Source: Shewanella violacea DSS12 (GTDB lineage: Bacteria > Pseudomonadota > Gammaproteobacteria > Enterobacterales > Shewanellaceae). Taken from it: DNA of 64,000 nt. The stretch lies in NCBI RefSeq assembly GCF_000091325.1, contig NC_014012.1, positions 1,426,001 to 1,490,000 of the forward strand. Reading direction: 5' to 3'. Numbering within the stretch: the first letter of the stretch is position 1; each line of letters starts with the position of its first letter. Made by a program: the position numbers and the translations under genes. Shown in pieces: positions 39,207 through 49,560 of this stretch. The notes under the pieces were generated by a model that did not search any database, was not told the origin of the DNA, and was given only the letters and a program-made list of their open reading frames with translations.

Positions 39207-39704
39207 ATGCGTTTCAAAATATCATGGGTTTGTATCTCTTTATTAGTACTCACATTGTTCTCGGGTATATCGAATGTATATGCCGCAAAGAACAGCCGAG
39301 TGCAGTCGGATATCATAGAGTTTGCCAGGCAATTTAAAGGCGTGACTTATCAGTGGGGCGGAGCTTCACCGAAAGGATTCGATTGTTCTGGTTATCTACA
39401 ATATGTTTATAATCATTATTCCATCGCTATCCCTCGAACAACCAGCCAGTATCCAAAGCTATTTGGTCATAAGGTCTCCATCAAGCAGGCTAAGGTGGGA
39501 GACTTGATCGTGTTTACCGGTACCAACCCTAGGATAAAAAAACCTGGCCATGCGGGGATCATCACAGGGGTGGGTGAGCACACGTTAACCTTCTTACATA
39601 GCTCCTCTTCGAAAAAACATTTTGGTGTGACAGAGACTGACTACTACAAAAGTGGTTACCCAAAGCGATTCTTGGCTGTGATTAGTATGCCTGGCCTTAA
39701 TTAA
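39207..39704 (+). CDS. NlpC/P60-family cysteine peptidase
   Basis: A 165-residue exported peptidase. A signal peptide (about 1-26, ending NVYA-A) is followed by a single NlpC/P60 domain. The catalytic Cys60 is in SPKGFDCSGYLQYVYNHY, the His is in KKPGHAGIITGVGE, and a polar third residue follows in TLTFLHSSSS. Such enzymes cut D-gamma-Glu to diaminopimelate bonds in peptidoglycan. No targeting domain is attached. Confidence 0.88.
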   Translation: MRFKISWVCISLLVLTLFSGISNVYAAKNSRVQSDIIEFARQFKGVTYQWGGASPKGFDCSGYLQYVYNHYSIAIPRTTSQYPKLFGHKVSIKQAKVGDLIVFTGTNPRIKKPGHAGIITGVGEHTLTFLHSSSSKKHFGVTETDYYKSGYPKRFLAVISMPGLN

Positions 39705-39777
39705 TTTATGCTGGGTAGCGCTATGACAGCTATCTCTTAGATATGTCTTAAATACCTCTAGTTGCAATGAATAACCC

Positions 39778-40917
39778 TTATTGGCTTATCTCAAAAAAGT
39801 CACGAAGCTCATCTATCTGACACATGGCATCTTGATAACCTAAGTCAATAAGGGCGCTGCAGTAGGACTGTTCGAATAGTAGGTAGGAGACAATACTCGA
39901 GTCGGTATCTTGTTTTATGCCGATAGGCCTGAGCATAGCTTTTACTGCCATGGGCATTTCCTTATAGTAATAGGATGCCAGCTGGCTCAAGTCTTCACTC
40001 GGCTTGATGACTAAAGTTTCTATCTTGGTCAGGGGCAGCGACTCTCTCTTCTCCTTAGGGATCAACTCGAGTGTGGCGTTGATCCTCTCTAAACGCTCTA
40101 AATCACTATTTAACGTATCTGAGAAGATGGTATCGAGCAGATGACCGGTAATCGTCGCTGCCTTAGGATGATGGGCTAACTCCTGGGGCTGCTGCTTGTG
40201 GGGGCTCTCTAAGTTTATCACCAAGATTTTTTTGGCCCCAAGATGAATTGGGCTGCTCAAGGGCGCGAGTTGATGCACTGAACCGTCGCCGTAATAGCCC
40301 TGGTTGAGCTTAATCGATGGAAAGATAAGTGGGATAGCCGAACTGGCGAGCAGATGGTCTGTGTTGAGCTGAGTGCGTTGGCCACTACGCCTGTCCCTAT
40401 GCCAGTCTGCAATATCATGACTCCCCTGGAAGAAGGTGACCGATCTAGATGTGTTATAACAAGAGACGTCTATGCTCAAGGCGCTTAGGGCACCGCTGGC
40501 TATATTTCTGTCGATGCGAACGAAATTAATAAGCTGATTGAGCATGTCTCGTAGAGGGTCGCTGTTAAACAGGCTGCCCGCATTGGTGTTGATCCTGTCA
40601 TCTTGCAGGCTCATAAGAAGCATCTTACACAAGTGTCCCAGAATCCCCCTGGCCGAAGACTTATATATTTTATCGGTGCGGAAATTACGCCATACCCATT
40701 CGAGTTTTCGCACCCCCAGATGAAAGCATGATGCATGGGTGGCGATAGAGGTGCCATTGATGGCCCCGGCTGAGGTGCCGCAGATTATCTTGAAGGGGAT
40801 ACCGTGATTACGCGGGTAAAATTGTACTATGGCCTTGAGCACACCTACCTGATATGCCGCCCTCGCGCCGCCGCCGCCGAGCACAATCGCTATTTTTTCT
40901 GGCAAATGATTCTCCAT
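39778..40917 (-). CDS. patatin-like phospholipase
   Basis: A 379-residue cytoplasmic protein of the patatin/RssA-like group. The oxyanion loop is VLGGGGARAAYQVGVLKA (about 12-29), the nucleophile elbow is ICGTSAGAINGTS with Ser49, and the catalytic Asp lies in YYGDGSVHQLAPLS. The C-terminal 120 residues are a less conserved helical extension. It is convergent with the NlpC/P60 gene and follows proS on the minus strand. Confidence 0.87.
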   Translation of the reverse strand: MENHLPEKIAIVLGGGGARAAYQVGVLKAIVQFYPRNHGIPFKIICGTSAGAINGTSIATHASCFHLGVRKLEWVWRNFRTDKIYKSSARGILGHLCKMLLMSLQDDRINTNAGSLFNSDPLRDMLNQLINFVRIDRNIASGALSALSIDVSCYNTSRSVTFFQGSHDIADWHRDRRSGQRTQLNTDHLLASSAIPLIFPSIKLNQGYYGDGSVHQLAPLSSPIHLGAKKILVINLESPHKQQPQELAHHPKAATITGHLLDTIFSDTLNSDLERLERINATLELIPKEKRESLPLTKIETLVIKPSEDLSQLASYYYKEMPMAVKAMLRPIGIKQDTDSSIVSYLLFEQSYCSALIDLGYQDAMCQIDELRDFFEISQ

Positions 40918-41013
40918 TAATGAGTCACTGCTTTAATTAAAGACTCTAATGTGGAATAAAATCAAGCAGATTAATGGATTATAATTACTCGACAGGTTTC
41001 TAAGAACCGTCCA

Positions 41014-41045
41014 TAAAAAAACGCGCCCTCCGATGGAGTGCGCGT
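41014..41045 (-). terminator. terminator downstream of proS
   Basis: On the minus strand ACGCGCACTCC pairs with GGAGGGCGCGT (one mismatch) around ATC and is followed by seven T residues. Confidence 0.88.
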
Positions 41046-41089
41046 CTGGTGTCGATAATAAGTCAAGCTAGCGGTTTAATTGCTGGCTA

Positions 41090-42799
41090 TTACTCTGCAG
41101 ATTTAAGGAAGTCGAGCAGTTGATCGAATGGGATCTCCTGCTTCTCTCCAGTGCGGCGGTTCTTATATTCGAACACGCCATTATCGATATTGCGATCGCC
41201 GATAACGACAACATGTGGCAGACCCACAAGTTCCATGTCGGCAAACATCACGCCTGGACGCTCTTTACGATCGTCAAACAAGACTTCGATGCCCGCATCA
41301 TTCAGATCTTGATACAGCTTCTCGGCAATATCTTTAACACGATGAGACTTATGCATGTTCATCGGCAAGATACCTACGGTGAACGGCGCAATGGCTTTTG
41401 GCCAGATGATGCCGCGATCGTCATGGTTCTGCTCAATTGCTGCAGCCACTATACGGCTCACACCCACACCATAACAACCCATAAGAAGGGTCTTAGACTT
41501 ACCATTTTGATCCAGTACATTGGCATGCATAGATTCAGAGTAGTTAGTCCCTAGCTGGAAGATATGACCCACTTCGATACCGCGAAGCAGGGCGATAGTG
41601 CCTTTGCCACAAGGGCTTGGCTCACCTTCGATGATGTTACGCAGATCGGCAGCTTCCGCCTGAGGCAGATCGCGCTCCCAGTTGATACCGAAATAATGCT
41701 TGTTGTCTTGGTTAGCACCGGCGCCAAAATCACTCATCACATTAACGCTGTGATCGATATACACAGGAATATTCAGGCCAACAGGGCCAATAGAACCAGG
41801 TCCTGTACCAATCGCCTTGCGGATATCGGCTTCATCGGCAAATTCAAATGGAGCCAGTACGGCTTCAATCTTCTCAGCCTTAACTTCGTTGAGATCATGG
41901 TCGCCACGAACCACGATAGCTACTAAAGGTGCTTCTTCAGTTGCGCCCTTAACTATCAAGGTCTTCACTGTCTTCTCGATGGCAATATCGTGTTGCTCGA
42001 CGAGTTCAGCTATTGTCTTAGCATTAGGCGTATCGACCAGAGTCATCTCTTGGGTCGCTGCTCCACGAGTATCCGTAGGCATAGGTGCTTCTGCTTTTTC
42101 GATATTCGCGGCGTAATCGCTCTCGGTAGAGTAAGCAATCAAATCTTCACCGCTATCGGCCAAGACGTGGAACTCATGAGACATGCTGCCACCGATAGAG
42201 CCTGTGTCAGCTAAAACTGGGCGGAAAGACAGGCCCATACGCTCGAATATGTTGTTATAAGCCTGGAACATAGCATCGTAAGTGACATCCATAGACTCTT
42301 GATCAAGATGGAAAGAGTAGGCATCTTTCATCAAGAATTCACGAGAACGCATCACACCGAAGCGAGGACGAACCTCATCACGGAACTTGGTCTGGATCTG
42401 ATATAGGGTCAGAGGTAGCTGCTTATAGGAGTTGATCTCTTTACGTATGATGTCGGTGATGACTTCTTCGTGGGTCGGGCCCAATACGAAGTCACGGTTG
42501 TGACGATCTTGGAAGCGCAGCAGCTCGGGGCCAAATTTTTCCCAACGACCCGTCTCAATCCAAAGGTCTGCCGGCTGAACCATAGGCATTAAGATCTCTA
42601 CTGCACCTGCCTTGTTCATCTCTTCGCGGACGATAGCCTCTACCTTACGTAGAACTCTAAGTCCCGTTGGTAACCAGCTGTATAGCCCAGAAGCGTTACG
42701 GCGAACCATGCCCGCACGTAACATTAATTGATGACTGACCACCTCTGCATCTGCAGGGGTCTCTTTTTGTGTTGAAAGCAGGTACTTGCTTACGCGCAT
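41090..42799 (-). CDS. proS: prolyl-tRNA synthetase
   Basis: ProS charges tRNA(Pro). ATG 42799 gives [20 protein letters not shown], the family N-terminus, and 569 residues. An ATG at 42865 would add 22 atypical residues. Class II motifs are present: motif 1 region in [18 protein letters not shown], motif 2 in [22 protein letters not shown] and motif 3 in [17 protein letters not shown]. The YbaK-like editing insertion (about 225-400) is present, so mischarged Ala-tRNA(Pro) can be cleared. proS, trmO and rcsF are linked here as in E. coli, but with about 3.3 kb of other genes inserted. Confidence 0.96.
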   Translation of the reverse strand: MRVSKYLLSTQKETPADAEVVSHQLMLRAGMVRRNASGLYSWLPTGLRVLRKVEAIVREEMNKAGAVEILMPMVQPADLWIETGRWEKFGPELLRFQDRHNRDFVLGPTHEEVITDIIRKEINSYKQLPLTLYQIQTKFRDEVRPRFGVMRSREFLMKDAYSFHLDQESMDVTYDAMFQAYNNIFERMGLSFRPVLADTGSIGGSMSHEFHVLADSGEDLIAYSTESDYAANIEKAEAPMPTDTRGAATQEMTLVDTPNAKTIAELVEQHDIAIEKTVKTLIVKGATEEAPLVAIVVRGDHDLNEVKAEKIEAVLAPFEFADEADIRKAIGTGPGSIGPVGLNIPVYIDHSVNVMSDFGAGANQDNKHYFGINWERDLPQAEAADLRNIIEGEPSPCGKGTIALLRGIEVGHIFQLGTNYSESMHANVLDQNGKSKTLLMGCYGVGVSRIVAAAIEQNHDDRGIIWPKAIAPFTVGILPMNMHKSHRVKDIAEKLYQDLNDAGIEVLFDDRKERPGVMFADMELVGLPHVVVIGDRNIDNGVFEYKNRRTGEKQEIPFDQLLDFLKSAE

Positions 42800-42937
42800 T
42801 ACCGATATCCAGTTCAGAAATAAATAGGTCGACATTTTATCATCTGTGGGGTTTCTGTCTACCAAGTAATTGGCCCTTCTAATGAAGGGCTATTACATTT
42901 CGTTTGGATTGTGGGTATTGATATGTGTGTTTGGAGT

Positions 42938-43225
42938 TTTTAGCTTCATTGTTATCTATCACCTGCGGTGAGCTTATGTGCAAATAATCTCTCGGCACGC
43001 TGTGAACCCCTCCCTGGGCGCTCTGCGATTTCATCCCTGAAATCGAAGACCTCGTGCTCATTTACACCTATAAATCAGATTCTTCGATTTAGCTTTGTTG
43101 GGGATTATGTGCACTCTTTATTTTGAGAAGCAGGATGCTAAACTGGCTTTTAGGTAAGGATATCCTGTGGGCTTAGCCGAAAAATGCATGGAACATTTTT
43201 GGCCTTGTTTTGGAAGCTCGCAGCC
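42938..43225. repeat. 288-bp dispersed intergenic repeat, copy 1
   Basis: This block is nearly identical (about ten differences) to 43387-43674. It contains two small hairpins, GATTTC/GAAATC around ATCCCT and AAAAATG/CATTTTT (43180-43200). Short minus-strand frames in both copies (MSTRSSISGMKSQSAQG) are likely artefacts of the element. No terminal inverted repeats or transposase are seen. It probably belongs to a genome-wide repeat family. Confidence 0.85.
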
Positions 43226-43386
43226 ACAGCCGTTTATCTTCTCTTCGATTTGAGTTTTGTAAGTCGCTTAAATTCTAGTTTGTAACTCGTTTCTGCCCCA
43301 AAGTGAACTGGCTTCGAATGAAGCTGGATGACATTTTTGTTGTGGTTTCATTTGGCTGGTTTGGTATTTGGTTGTGTGGTGATAAC

Positions 43387-43674
43387 TTTTAGCTTCATTG
43401 TTATCTATCACCTGCGGTGAGCATATGTGCAAATAATCTCTCGGCACGCTGTGAACCCTTCCCTGGGCGCTCTGCGATTTCATCCCTGAAATCGAAGACC
43501 TCGTGCTCATTTATACCTATAAATCAGCTTCTTCGATTTAGCTTTGTTGGGGATGATGTGCACTCTTTATTTTGAGAAGCAGGATGCTGAACTGGCTTTT
43601 AGGTAAGGATACCCTGTGGGCTTTGCCGAAAAATGCATGGAACATTTTTGGCCTTGTTTTGGAAGCTCGCAGCC
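43387..43674. repeat. 288-bp dispersed intergenic repeat, copy 2
   Basis: Second copy of the element at 42938-43225, same orientation and same length, beginning TTTTAGCTTCATTG and ending GGAAGCTCGCAGCC. The two are separated by 161 bases of unrelated AT-rich sequence. With copy 1 it fills most of the gene-free stretch from 42866 to 43831. Confidence 0.85.
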
Positions 43675-43831
43675 GTATCTGCACTCGTTGGGCTACAAGA
43701 TAGTTTGACTTTAATTGCTATGAGTATTTTATATTTTCTCGCCATAGGCTAGCTTATACCGATTGGTATTACAGGCGATTAGGTTTATTACGCTATTGGT
43801 AAATCATCAGGATTAAGTAGTGAGGTTAGTT

Positions 43832-44356
43832 ATGGAACAAATAGTGTTGGAAACTGAGAGACTCATCTTACGTCCGTTTAAATCATCTGATGCCGAGCAA
43901 GTTGCCCATTTGGCTGGAGACCCTAAGGTTTCAGGCCCAACCCTGAATATTCCATATCCTTATACCTTAGATATGGCTAGAGGCTGGATATCAAGCCATG
44001 CTCCAAGGTGGTTGGAAGGCTCTGGATTAATTTATGCCGTCACGGGGAAAGATACTGGTCGATTATTGGGCACGGTAAGTCTGGTGCAAATTAGCGGAAG
44101 AAAAGCCGAACTCGGCTATTGGTTTGGCGTGCCTTTCTGGGGAAGCGGCTACTGCTCAGAAGCTGTTGCTGCGCTGATAGATTTTTCTTTTGGTAAGCTA
44201 GGCATCACTCTCCTCAATGCCGAGCATTTAGCAAGTAACCCAGCTTCTGGAAGAGTCATGGCCAAAAACGGTATGAAGCTGTTGGCTTGTATCGATAGGG
44301 AGAGCCGAGACGGCTTGCTGTCTAAAGTGGAGACATATGAGCTCAAATGCCCATAA
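43832..44356 (+). CDS. GNAT acetyltransferase, RimJ/RimL-like
   Basis: A 174-residue acetyltransferase beginning EQIVLETERLILRPFKSSDAEQV, the hallmark of the RimJ/RimL group that acetylates protein N-termini or small amines. The acetyl-CoA loop is FWGSGYCSEAVAALIDFSF and the C-terminal HLASNPASGRVMAKNGMK is typical. ATG 43832 is preferred over GTG 43820 because GAGG lies six bases upstream. It sits between the repeats and an acyltransferase gene in an accessory insertion. Confidence 0.85.
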   Translation: MEQIVLETERLILRPFKSSDAEQVAHLAGDPKVSGPTLNIPYPYTLDMARGWISSHAPRWLEGSGLIYAVTGKDTGRLLGTVSLVQISGRKAELGYWFGVPFWGSGYCSEAVAALIDFSFGKLGITLLNAEHLASNPASGRVMAKNGMKLLACIDRESRDGLLSKVETYELKCP

Positions 44357-44600
44357 AATAAGTGCTATCAGTGCCATCAGGCATGCTGCCTGTGTCAGGA
44401 TAGCGATAGCTGCACCCAGATAAGTTATCCCTAGAATGCATCTCAAATTGAGAACGCATCAACAGATATATTAGCTAATATCTATTATCCATTGATTATG
44501 TTGAATTAAATCTCTGGCACGTAAAGTGCTTTGTACTAGAAGTGAGTGTCTGAAAAACATATCTTTAAGTACTTAGACTATTCGGCTGGAGATCTTTGGT

Positions 44601-45842
44601 ATGGAAGCTGGGCAAAATTTAAACTCAGATAATGCCGATGATCACATCAGTTACCTTGGCTATAACCCTACATTAGATGGCCTTAGAGGTATTGCTATAC
44701 TGTTAGTTTTATTTCATCACCTATGGCCTTGGGAATGGAGTACCTCACTAACAACGATAATTACCAGGACAAGTCATATAAGTTGGATTGGGGTCGATTT
44801 ATTTTTTGTGTTAAGCGGTTTTCTTATCACGGGCATTCTTTTGGAGACTCGCCATCGAAGGCATTACTTTCGTAATTTTATAATAAGGAGATCACTGAGG
44901 ATATTTCCGCTCTACTATTTATTCCTCTTGATATGTTTCCTTGTTATTCCCTACATCTTGAATGATATGAACTTAAAAGAAGTATCACTGGATCAGGCTG
45001 GTAAGGATATATTTTGGTATATATTTTACGGTTCTAATTATATATGGATGTTGAATGAACCGCTTATTATCGATGTTATTGGCATGGATGAACTTAGGCT
45101 AGCAGACAAACCACCGGAGTTTTTGGGGCTAGTCTGGAGTCTGGCAGTTGAGGAGCAATTTTACCTGGTTTGGCCCTTGGTTGTGTTTGTATTTTGGAAA
45201 AGATTACAGGGCTCAATTATTGGCATTATCTTATGTATTGTGCTGTTAAGGCTGTTGCTGGTGAGCACCTTAGATAACTGGGTTGATGCGACTTATATGG
45301 CTTCCATATGCCGGGTTGATAGTTTAATGATCGGAGCCGGGCTTGCGGTCTACGCTAGATCAACAGCATTTAGACCTGAGGTTTGGGACCGTTTCGCATT
45401 CACAGGTCTTTGGCTGTGTTTGCCTGCAGTGATCATATTTCAACTGGTATTTCCTGGCCGGCATAATTCCATTTTTTCAGTGCTGGGATATAGTTTAATT
45501 GCACTGGGCTTTGCGGGGTTACTGGCTTCTGTATTGCGAAATCAAGACTCACCGCTAAAAATGCTTATCCAGTCCTCGATTTTTCGATGGTTTGGCAAGT
45601 ACTCTTACGGCATCTACTTGTATCACATGCTTGTGTGGTTTTTAATGCAGAAATGGATAAATGCCGAGCTGAGGGCCGATGGAAGCCCTATCCATGGGGA
45701 GTTATTTAATCCCATTGGTGGGTCAATGCTGATAGATGCCCCGGTCAGAATGTTGCTAACGGCATCTATTTCAGTCGTTATGGCCTGGATCTCTTACCAT
45801 TGTTATGAACGCCACTTCTTAAAACTAAAGCGCCTCTTCTGA
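44601..45842 (+). CDS. acyltransferase 3 (OafA/YrhL type) membrane protein
   Basis: A 413-residue integral membrane O-acyltransferase. Ten or so hydrophobic segments are visible. Family marks are LDGLRGIAILLVLFHHLWP (about 28-46, catalytic His), GVDLFFVLSGFLITGILLETR, FIIRRSLRIFPLYY and SLAVEEQFYLVWPL. Such enzymes O-acetylate cell-surface sugars. The neighbouring hexapeptide acyltransferase (46200) suggests a small module for surface polysaccharide decoration, but no glycosyltransferase is present. Confidence 0.88.
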   Translation: MEAGQNLNSDNADDHISYLGYNPTLDGLRGIAILLVLFHHLWPWEWSTSLTTIITRTSHISWIGVDLFFVLSGFLITGILLETRHRRHYFRNFIIRRSLRIFPLYYLFLLICFLVIPYILNDMNLKEVSLDQAGKDIFWYIFYGSNYIWMLNEPLIIDVIGMDELRLADKPPEFLGLVWSLAVEEQFYLVWPLVVFVFWKRLQGSIIGIILCIVLLRLLLVSTLDNWVDATYMASICRVDSLMIGAGLAVYARSTAFRPEVWDRFAFTGLWLCLPAVIIFQLVFPGRHNSIFSVLGYSLIALGFAGLLASVLRNQDSPLKMLIQSSIFRWFGKYSYGIYLYHMLVWFLMQKWINAELRADGSPIHGELFNPIGGSMLIDAPVRMLLTASISVVMAWISYHCYERHFLKLKRLF

Positions 45843-45873
45843 TAAAAGATAATTCAGTGACACACTGCCAAAG

Positions 45874-45907
45874 AAAATCCAGCCATATATGACTGGATTT
45901 TGTTTCA
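45874..45907 (+). terminator. terminator downstream of the acyltransferase 3 gene
   Basis: AAAATCCAG pairs with CTGGATTTT around a ten-base loop, followed by TGTTT. Moderately strong. Confidence 0.65.
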
Positions 45908-46199
45908 TCAATAGACTTGAGGCTGTTAACTTTTACTCACTAGTGGGTAACTGCCACTGAAGAGAACGTGGCTTCATAAATGTCACTAGGGTTAGGCTCT
46001 GGTTTATCTTGTGGGTATAAATCCGCTTTGAACTATAGAGAATGCTGTTTGTAAGATTATTGGCCATATGGTCATGGCATTGGTATTTTCTTATATAACT
46101 CGGCGGCGGGCAGTAGATTGAAATCTAGCTATGGTTTTCACAACTCTATTTTAATGAGCCAGAACAGATGGCCAATGAATAGGTTAAATCTGTGTATCT
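45908..46199. other. gene-free stretch between convergent acyltransferase genes
   Basis: No open frame with coding character is seen between the terminator and the end of the hexapeptide acyltransferase gene. Nothing else is evident. Confidence 0.5.
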
Positions 46200-46817
46200 C
46201 TATACCTTGTCTCTTCTATCTCCAATCACCTTAGCTGGATTGCCGGCAACGATGGCATAAGCGGGGACATCTTTAGTGACGGTGGCATTCATGCCGATCA
46301 CGGCACAATCACCTATGGTAACGCCATCGACTATGGCGGCTTGAGCGCCTATCCACACATCCTTGCCTATGATCACGCCTTTAGACACTGAGTTTTGCTG
46401 ATAGATAGGGGTATCTGGAGCCATGCCATGGTTGAAGGCATAGATGGTGACGTTATTGGCGATGCGGGTCTGAGAGCCGATAGTGATGCCAGCACTGCCA
46501 CCATCGAAAGAGCAGCCATGGTTTATTGCTACCTCATTGCCCATGATTATTGGGCCATGGAGGAAACTGTCGGCGGCTATCATGCATAGATCACCGATAG
46601 TGATGCCTCGGTTTGGCTCGGCAAACAGGTTTGCCTCAGGGGCGATAAAGCAATTATCGCCTATGGTGACAGTCTCTAAGGCTATCAAATTCGCTTGTAC
46701 TTGCAGCTGCCAAGGTTTGGCCCAAGTCAGTAACTTGGCTTTGAGATTGAAATAGAGCCAGGGCATGTAAGACATGCGTTTCTTATGCTGAGCTTGATAG
46801 TCGTCTTGTGTCATCAA
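46200..46817 (-). CDS. hexapeptide-repeat acyltransferase
   Basis: A 205-residue left-handed beta-helix transferase of the maltose/galactoside/NodL O-acetyltransferase kind. Hexapeptide turns run from about residue 45 to 195. The catalytic His is likely in [14 protein letters not shown], and [24 protein letters not shown] and [14 protein letters not shown] are family signatures. It ends the minus-strand run trmO-(12 bases)-this gene, so it may be cotranscribed with trmO. Confidence 0.87.
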   Translation of the reverse strand: MMTQDDYQAQHKKRMSYMPWLYFNLKAKLLTWAKPWQLQVQANLIALETVTIGDNCFIAPEANLFAEPNRGITIGDLCMIAADSFLHGPIIMGNEVAINHGCSFDGGSAGITIGSQTRIANNVTIYAFNHGMAPDTPIYQQNSVSKGVIIGKDVWIGAQAAIVDGVTIGDCAVIGMNATVTKDVPAYAIVAGNPAKVIGDRRDKV

Positions 46818-46829
46818 TGATGTGAACAG

Positions 46830-47582
46830 TTAAACACTGATCCCTGTCTTAATTTCTTGCACAATAATGGTGTTTTCATTATCACTATTACTTTCATTAG
46901 AATCTTCGATAACGCGCCAGAGAATATCTAAATCATAAAGAGCGACTTGATAGATCTTAGGGTCGGCCTTAGCTTTCTTATAGGCGGGGCGAGGATCTTG
47001 GGCAAGAACACCTATGATGAGTTCTTCGAGGTGCTGATATTGCTCGAGTCCTTCATAGCTTGCTAGTTGCTGCTTAGCACTCTGACTAAATTCTACCTTG
47101 GCAAGTTCTGGTGCTTCGTGGGCGATACCGCCTAATGCTTCAGGAACCGAATCGGAGAAGGGAATATAGGGTTTGATATCTATGATGGGCGTGCCATCGA
47201 GGAGATCCATTCCCGATATTTCTAAAGCCAGATAACCTTTGCGCTGGTGGACTTTATGTAGTTTAACCACTGACTGACCTAAACCGTTGGGGCGGAAGGT
47301 GGATCGAGTCGCGAACACCCCCATTTTTTCGTTGCCACCTAAGCGGGGAGGGCGAACCGTGTTTTTCCATCCCTGGGCGAGATTCTCATGGAAGCAAAAT
47401 ATCAACCAAAGATGAGAGTATTGTTCCAAGCCTCTGACTGTATCGATATCATTGTAGGGGGCCTGAAGCTCGACAAAACCGCGGGCAGCGTTGACGAGTC
47501 CCGGTTGTCTGGGGATCCCAAATTTTTGTTTATAGGGCGTACGGCAGTACGCCACGGCTTGAATTTGACTACTAAAGCTCAT
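46830..47582 (-). CDS. trmO: tRNA (t6A37)-N6-methyltransferase TrmO
   Basis: TrmO methylates t6A37 to m6t6A in tRNA(Thr) that reads ACY codons. The 250-residue protein opens with IQAVAYCRTPYKQKFGIPRQ and contains SHLWLIFCFHEN, FATRSTFRPNGLGQSVVKL and the C-terminal DPRPAYKK, all typical of the TsaA/YaeB beta-barrel family with its unusual SAM site. It lies next to rcsF as in E. coli. Confidence 0.92.
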   Translation of the reverse strand: MSFSSQIQAVAYCRTPYKQKFGIPRQPGLVNAARGFVELQAPYNDIDTVRGLEQYSHLWLIFCFHENLAQGWKNTVRPPRLGGNEKMGVFATRSTFRPNGLGQSVVKLHKVHQRKGYLALEISGMDLLDGTPIIDIKPYIPFSDSVPEALGGIAHEAPELAKVEFSQSAKQQLASYEGLEQYQHLEELIIGVLAQDPRPAYKKAKADPKIYQVALYDLDILWRVIEDSNESNSDNENTIIVQEIKTGISV

Positions 47583-47622
47583 TTATGACTACTTTAAAAT
47601 GGAGGTTAAATATTTAACAAGA

Positions 47623-48009
47623 TTACTGCTTATTAGCTTCTGGTGTTTTTATTGCCTGGCCGACACAGATGGCGTGACTGAAACAACCTTGATCTTGCTC
47701 TTTTAGCACTAGGCACTTCTTGATAATCAAACCGTTAGCCCCTTTATCAGCGGCAGCTCTGCGGGCGAGTGTGCGTGCTTCGCTTATAGAAGCCGGTGCA
47801 TCATTGGCTTGTTCCTGACAGGTTCCGCCTTCGACTAGGCCTATGATCTCATAAGGAAGTTTAGGTGCTTTAACATTATCATAGAGGGTGACATCCGATG
47901 CCCTGAAATAATCGTCGATGGCCTCTCCGTTGAGGTTACTGTTAAATTGATATTCGCCGGCACAGGCGCTAAGCAGTAAAACTAGGGCAGAGATTAATAG
48001 GGTCTTCAT
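47623..48009 (-). CDS. rcsF: Rcs stress-sensing lipoprotein RcsF
   Basis: A 128-residue outer-membrane lipoprotein: signal peptide and lipobox LLSACAG with Cys16, then a mature domain with Cys in GGTCQEQA, KKCLVLKE, QGCFSHAICVG that make the two disulfides of RcsF. In enterobacteria RcsF threads through BamA-OMP complexes and signals envelope damage. The Rcs phosphorelay is not in this window, and Shewanella may use RcsF differently. Confidence 0.85.
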   Translation of the reverse strand: MKTLLISALVLLLSACAGEYQFNSNLNGEAIDDYFRASDVTLYDNVKAPKLPYEIIGLVEGGTCQEQANDAPASISEARTLARRAAADKGANGLIIKKCLVLKEQDQGCFSHAICVGQAIKTPEANKQ

Positions 48010-49506
48010 TATTCAGGCCTGTTATTAAGAGTACTGTTTATGACGTACTCATATTTGTTATATTGGGATTCACTTCTCAGCACTTAATCAACATAGAGTA
48101 AGGTATGCAGCATTTAGCTAGAGAGTTAAGTATTGAAATAGCTTTGGCTTATAAAAAGGTTTGTTTTTATGAGCCAAGTATCGAGAGGAATTCTAGCGCT
48201 TTAGCTTCTTTTGATAAAGCGGTTGTTGACGATTATTGAGATATATCTCTAGGTCATCGATATAGCATTTTGCTTTATTGGTCTCCCAGGGGGCTAAAAT
48301 ATCGCCTTTAGACACTGTGCAAATTAACCTTTTAGCTTAGGGCTCGGCTCTATACTCTATATGGCATAAGACTAATACCTCTCAGAGCTGCTGTTTAGAG
48401 GGGCCATAAGTCTGGCCGTGTCCGCGGCCTGTGGATAATTACGGCTATTCCACTTCTATAATAACTGGTTTGAATAGTATTGCTTAGTTAGAGAGGAGGC
48501 TTCTCTATCGGGTTCTGGCGTTTCTGGTTATTTTAAAATATGACCCAATCTTGGTCAACAGAGGCCAAAAAGGCTTCAATCTATATAAGTGTTTGTTAAT
48601 GTTGTACCGTGTCATGCTTATTTAATAAGCGTAGGACTCAGGTTGTGGTATAAAGATTCGTATCGAAAATAATCTATTCATTGTCAATCTTGACCATAGA
48701 TGTGAATGGACTGCTTGATTCAAACAACTTGATTCAAACAACTGGGTTCAGCTCTTTACATGGCTGGCCTTCATTTTATTTATATCAATTGGCATCGGCG
48801 AATGTTTGTCTAATAACAGGCATAATCTCCATTGATAACTTGGATAAACTTGGATGATGTTTTGGGAAACCTTTATCGAATGTTAAGAAATCACCTGCCT
48901 GAACAGGGTACATAATATCGCCCATTGCTCATGAAACATGCCGTCTATATGACAAGATTGAATACTGTAAAACCCATTATTTGTCCAAATATTAGCATCA
49001 TATTTATTTTGAGATAGCTAATTGAACCAAGATTTACATAATGGATTATCCATTAAATGAGTTTCAGCCTATAAGCTCTACTTCATATAGAGTAAGTATC
49101 ACTTCATTTTTTTGATTTTTAAATCCGATGCTATAGTAGGTAAAAGGAATGATAAAGCCTGACTGGTAACATATTGATTCAGATCAATATCGAGTGAAAT
49201 CATAGGTACTTAATTATTCTTAACAACTGCTAAATCATATTGTTTTAATCCGTGATCCGGCAATTACTACTGGGCATTATCATGGAACACTAGATTATTG
49301 TCTTGTCGATTATTTGGATTTATCAGTAGCTTGCCTGTTATCTCATGCTTACAGTTCTCTAATAGAAATAATGTCATTATGTATATTATGATGGCTTTAG
49401 ACATAAGCAATTGAATGGCGATACATGGAATAGCTTATATTAATTGCAAATTAATTATCGAGTGCCGATAGTTATTGGTCATAGGGTAAACGTTAATTTT
49501 AAATAC
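48010..49506. other. 1.5-kb gene-free AT-rich intergenic region
   Basis: No credible open frame of any length is seen on either strand. The stretch is AT-rich with a short direct repeat CTTGATTCAAACAA near 48714-48742 and a hairpin GAGA-GGAGGCT-TCTC near 48493-48507. It lies downstream of hns and upstream of rcsF, so it cannot be explained as one long promoter. It could hold untranslated RNA genes or decayed DNA; I cannot decide which. Confidence 0.6.
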
Positions 49507-49533
49507 AAAAAAACCGGCATAAGCCGGTCTAAT
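49507..49533 (-). terminator. terminator downstream of the H-NS family gene
   Basis: On the minus strand GACCGGCTTATGCCGGTTTTTTT forms a six-base GC-rich stem followed by a run of T, some 30 bases after the stop codon. Confidence 0.88.
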
Positions 49534-49560
49534 ATACTACTTCTGTTTGATAGAAGTGGT

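Noticed and set aside
42879..43510. Two reverse-strand frames starting MSTRSSISGMKSQSAQG
   Set aside because: They are carried by the 288-bp repeat and end differently in each copy as soon as the repeat ends or flanks differ. No ribosome-binding site; more likely artefacts of a non-coding repeat.
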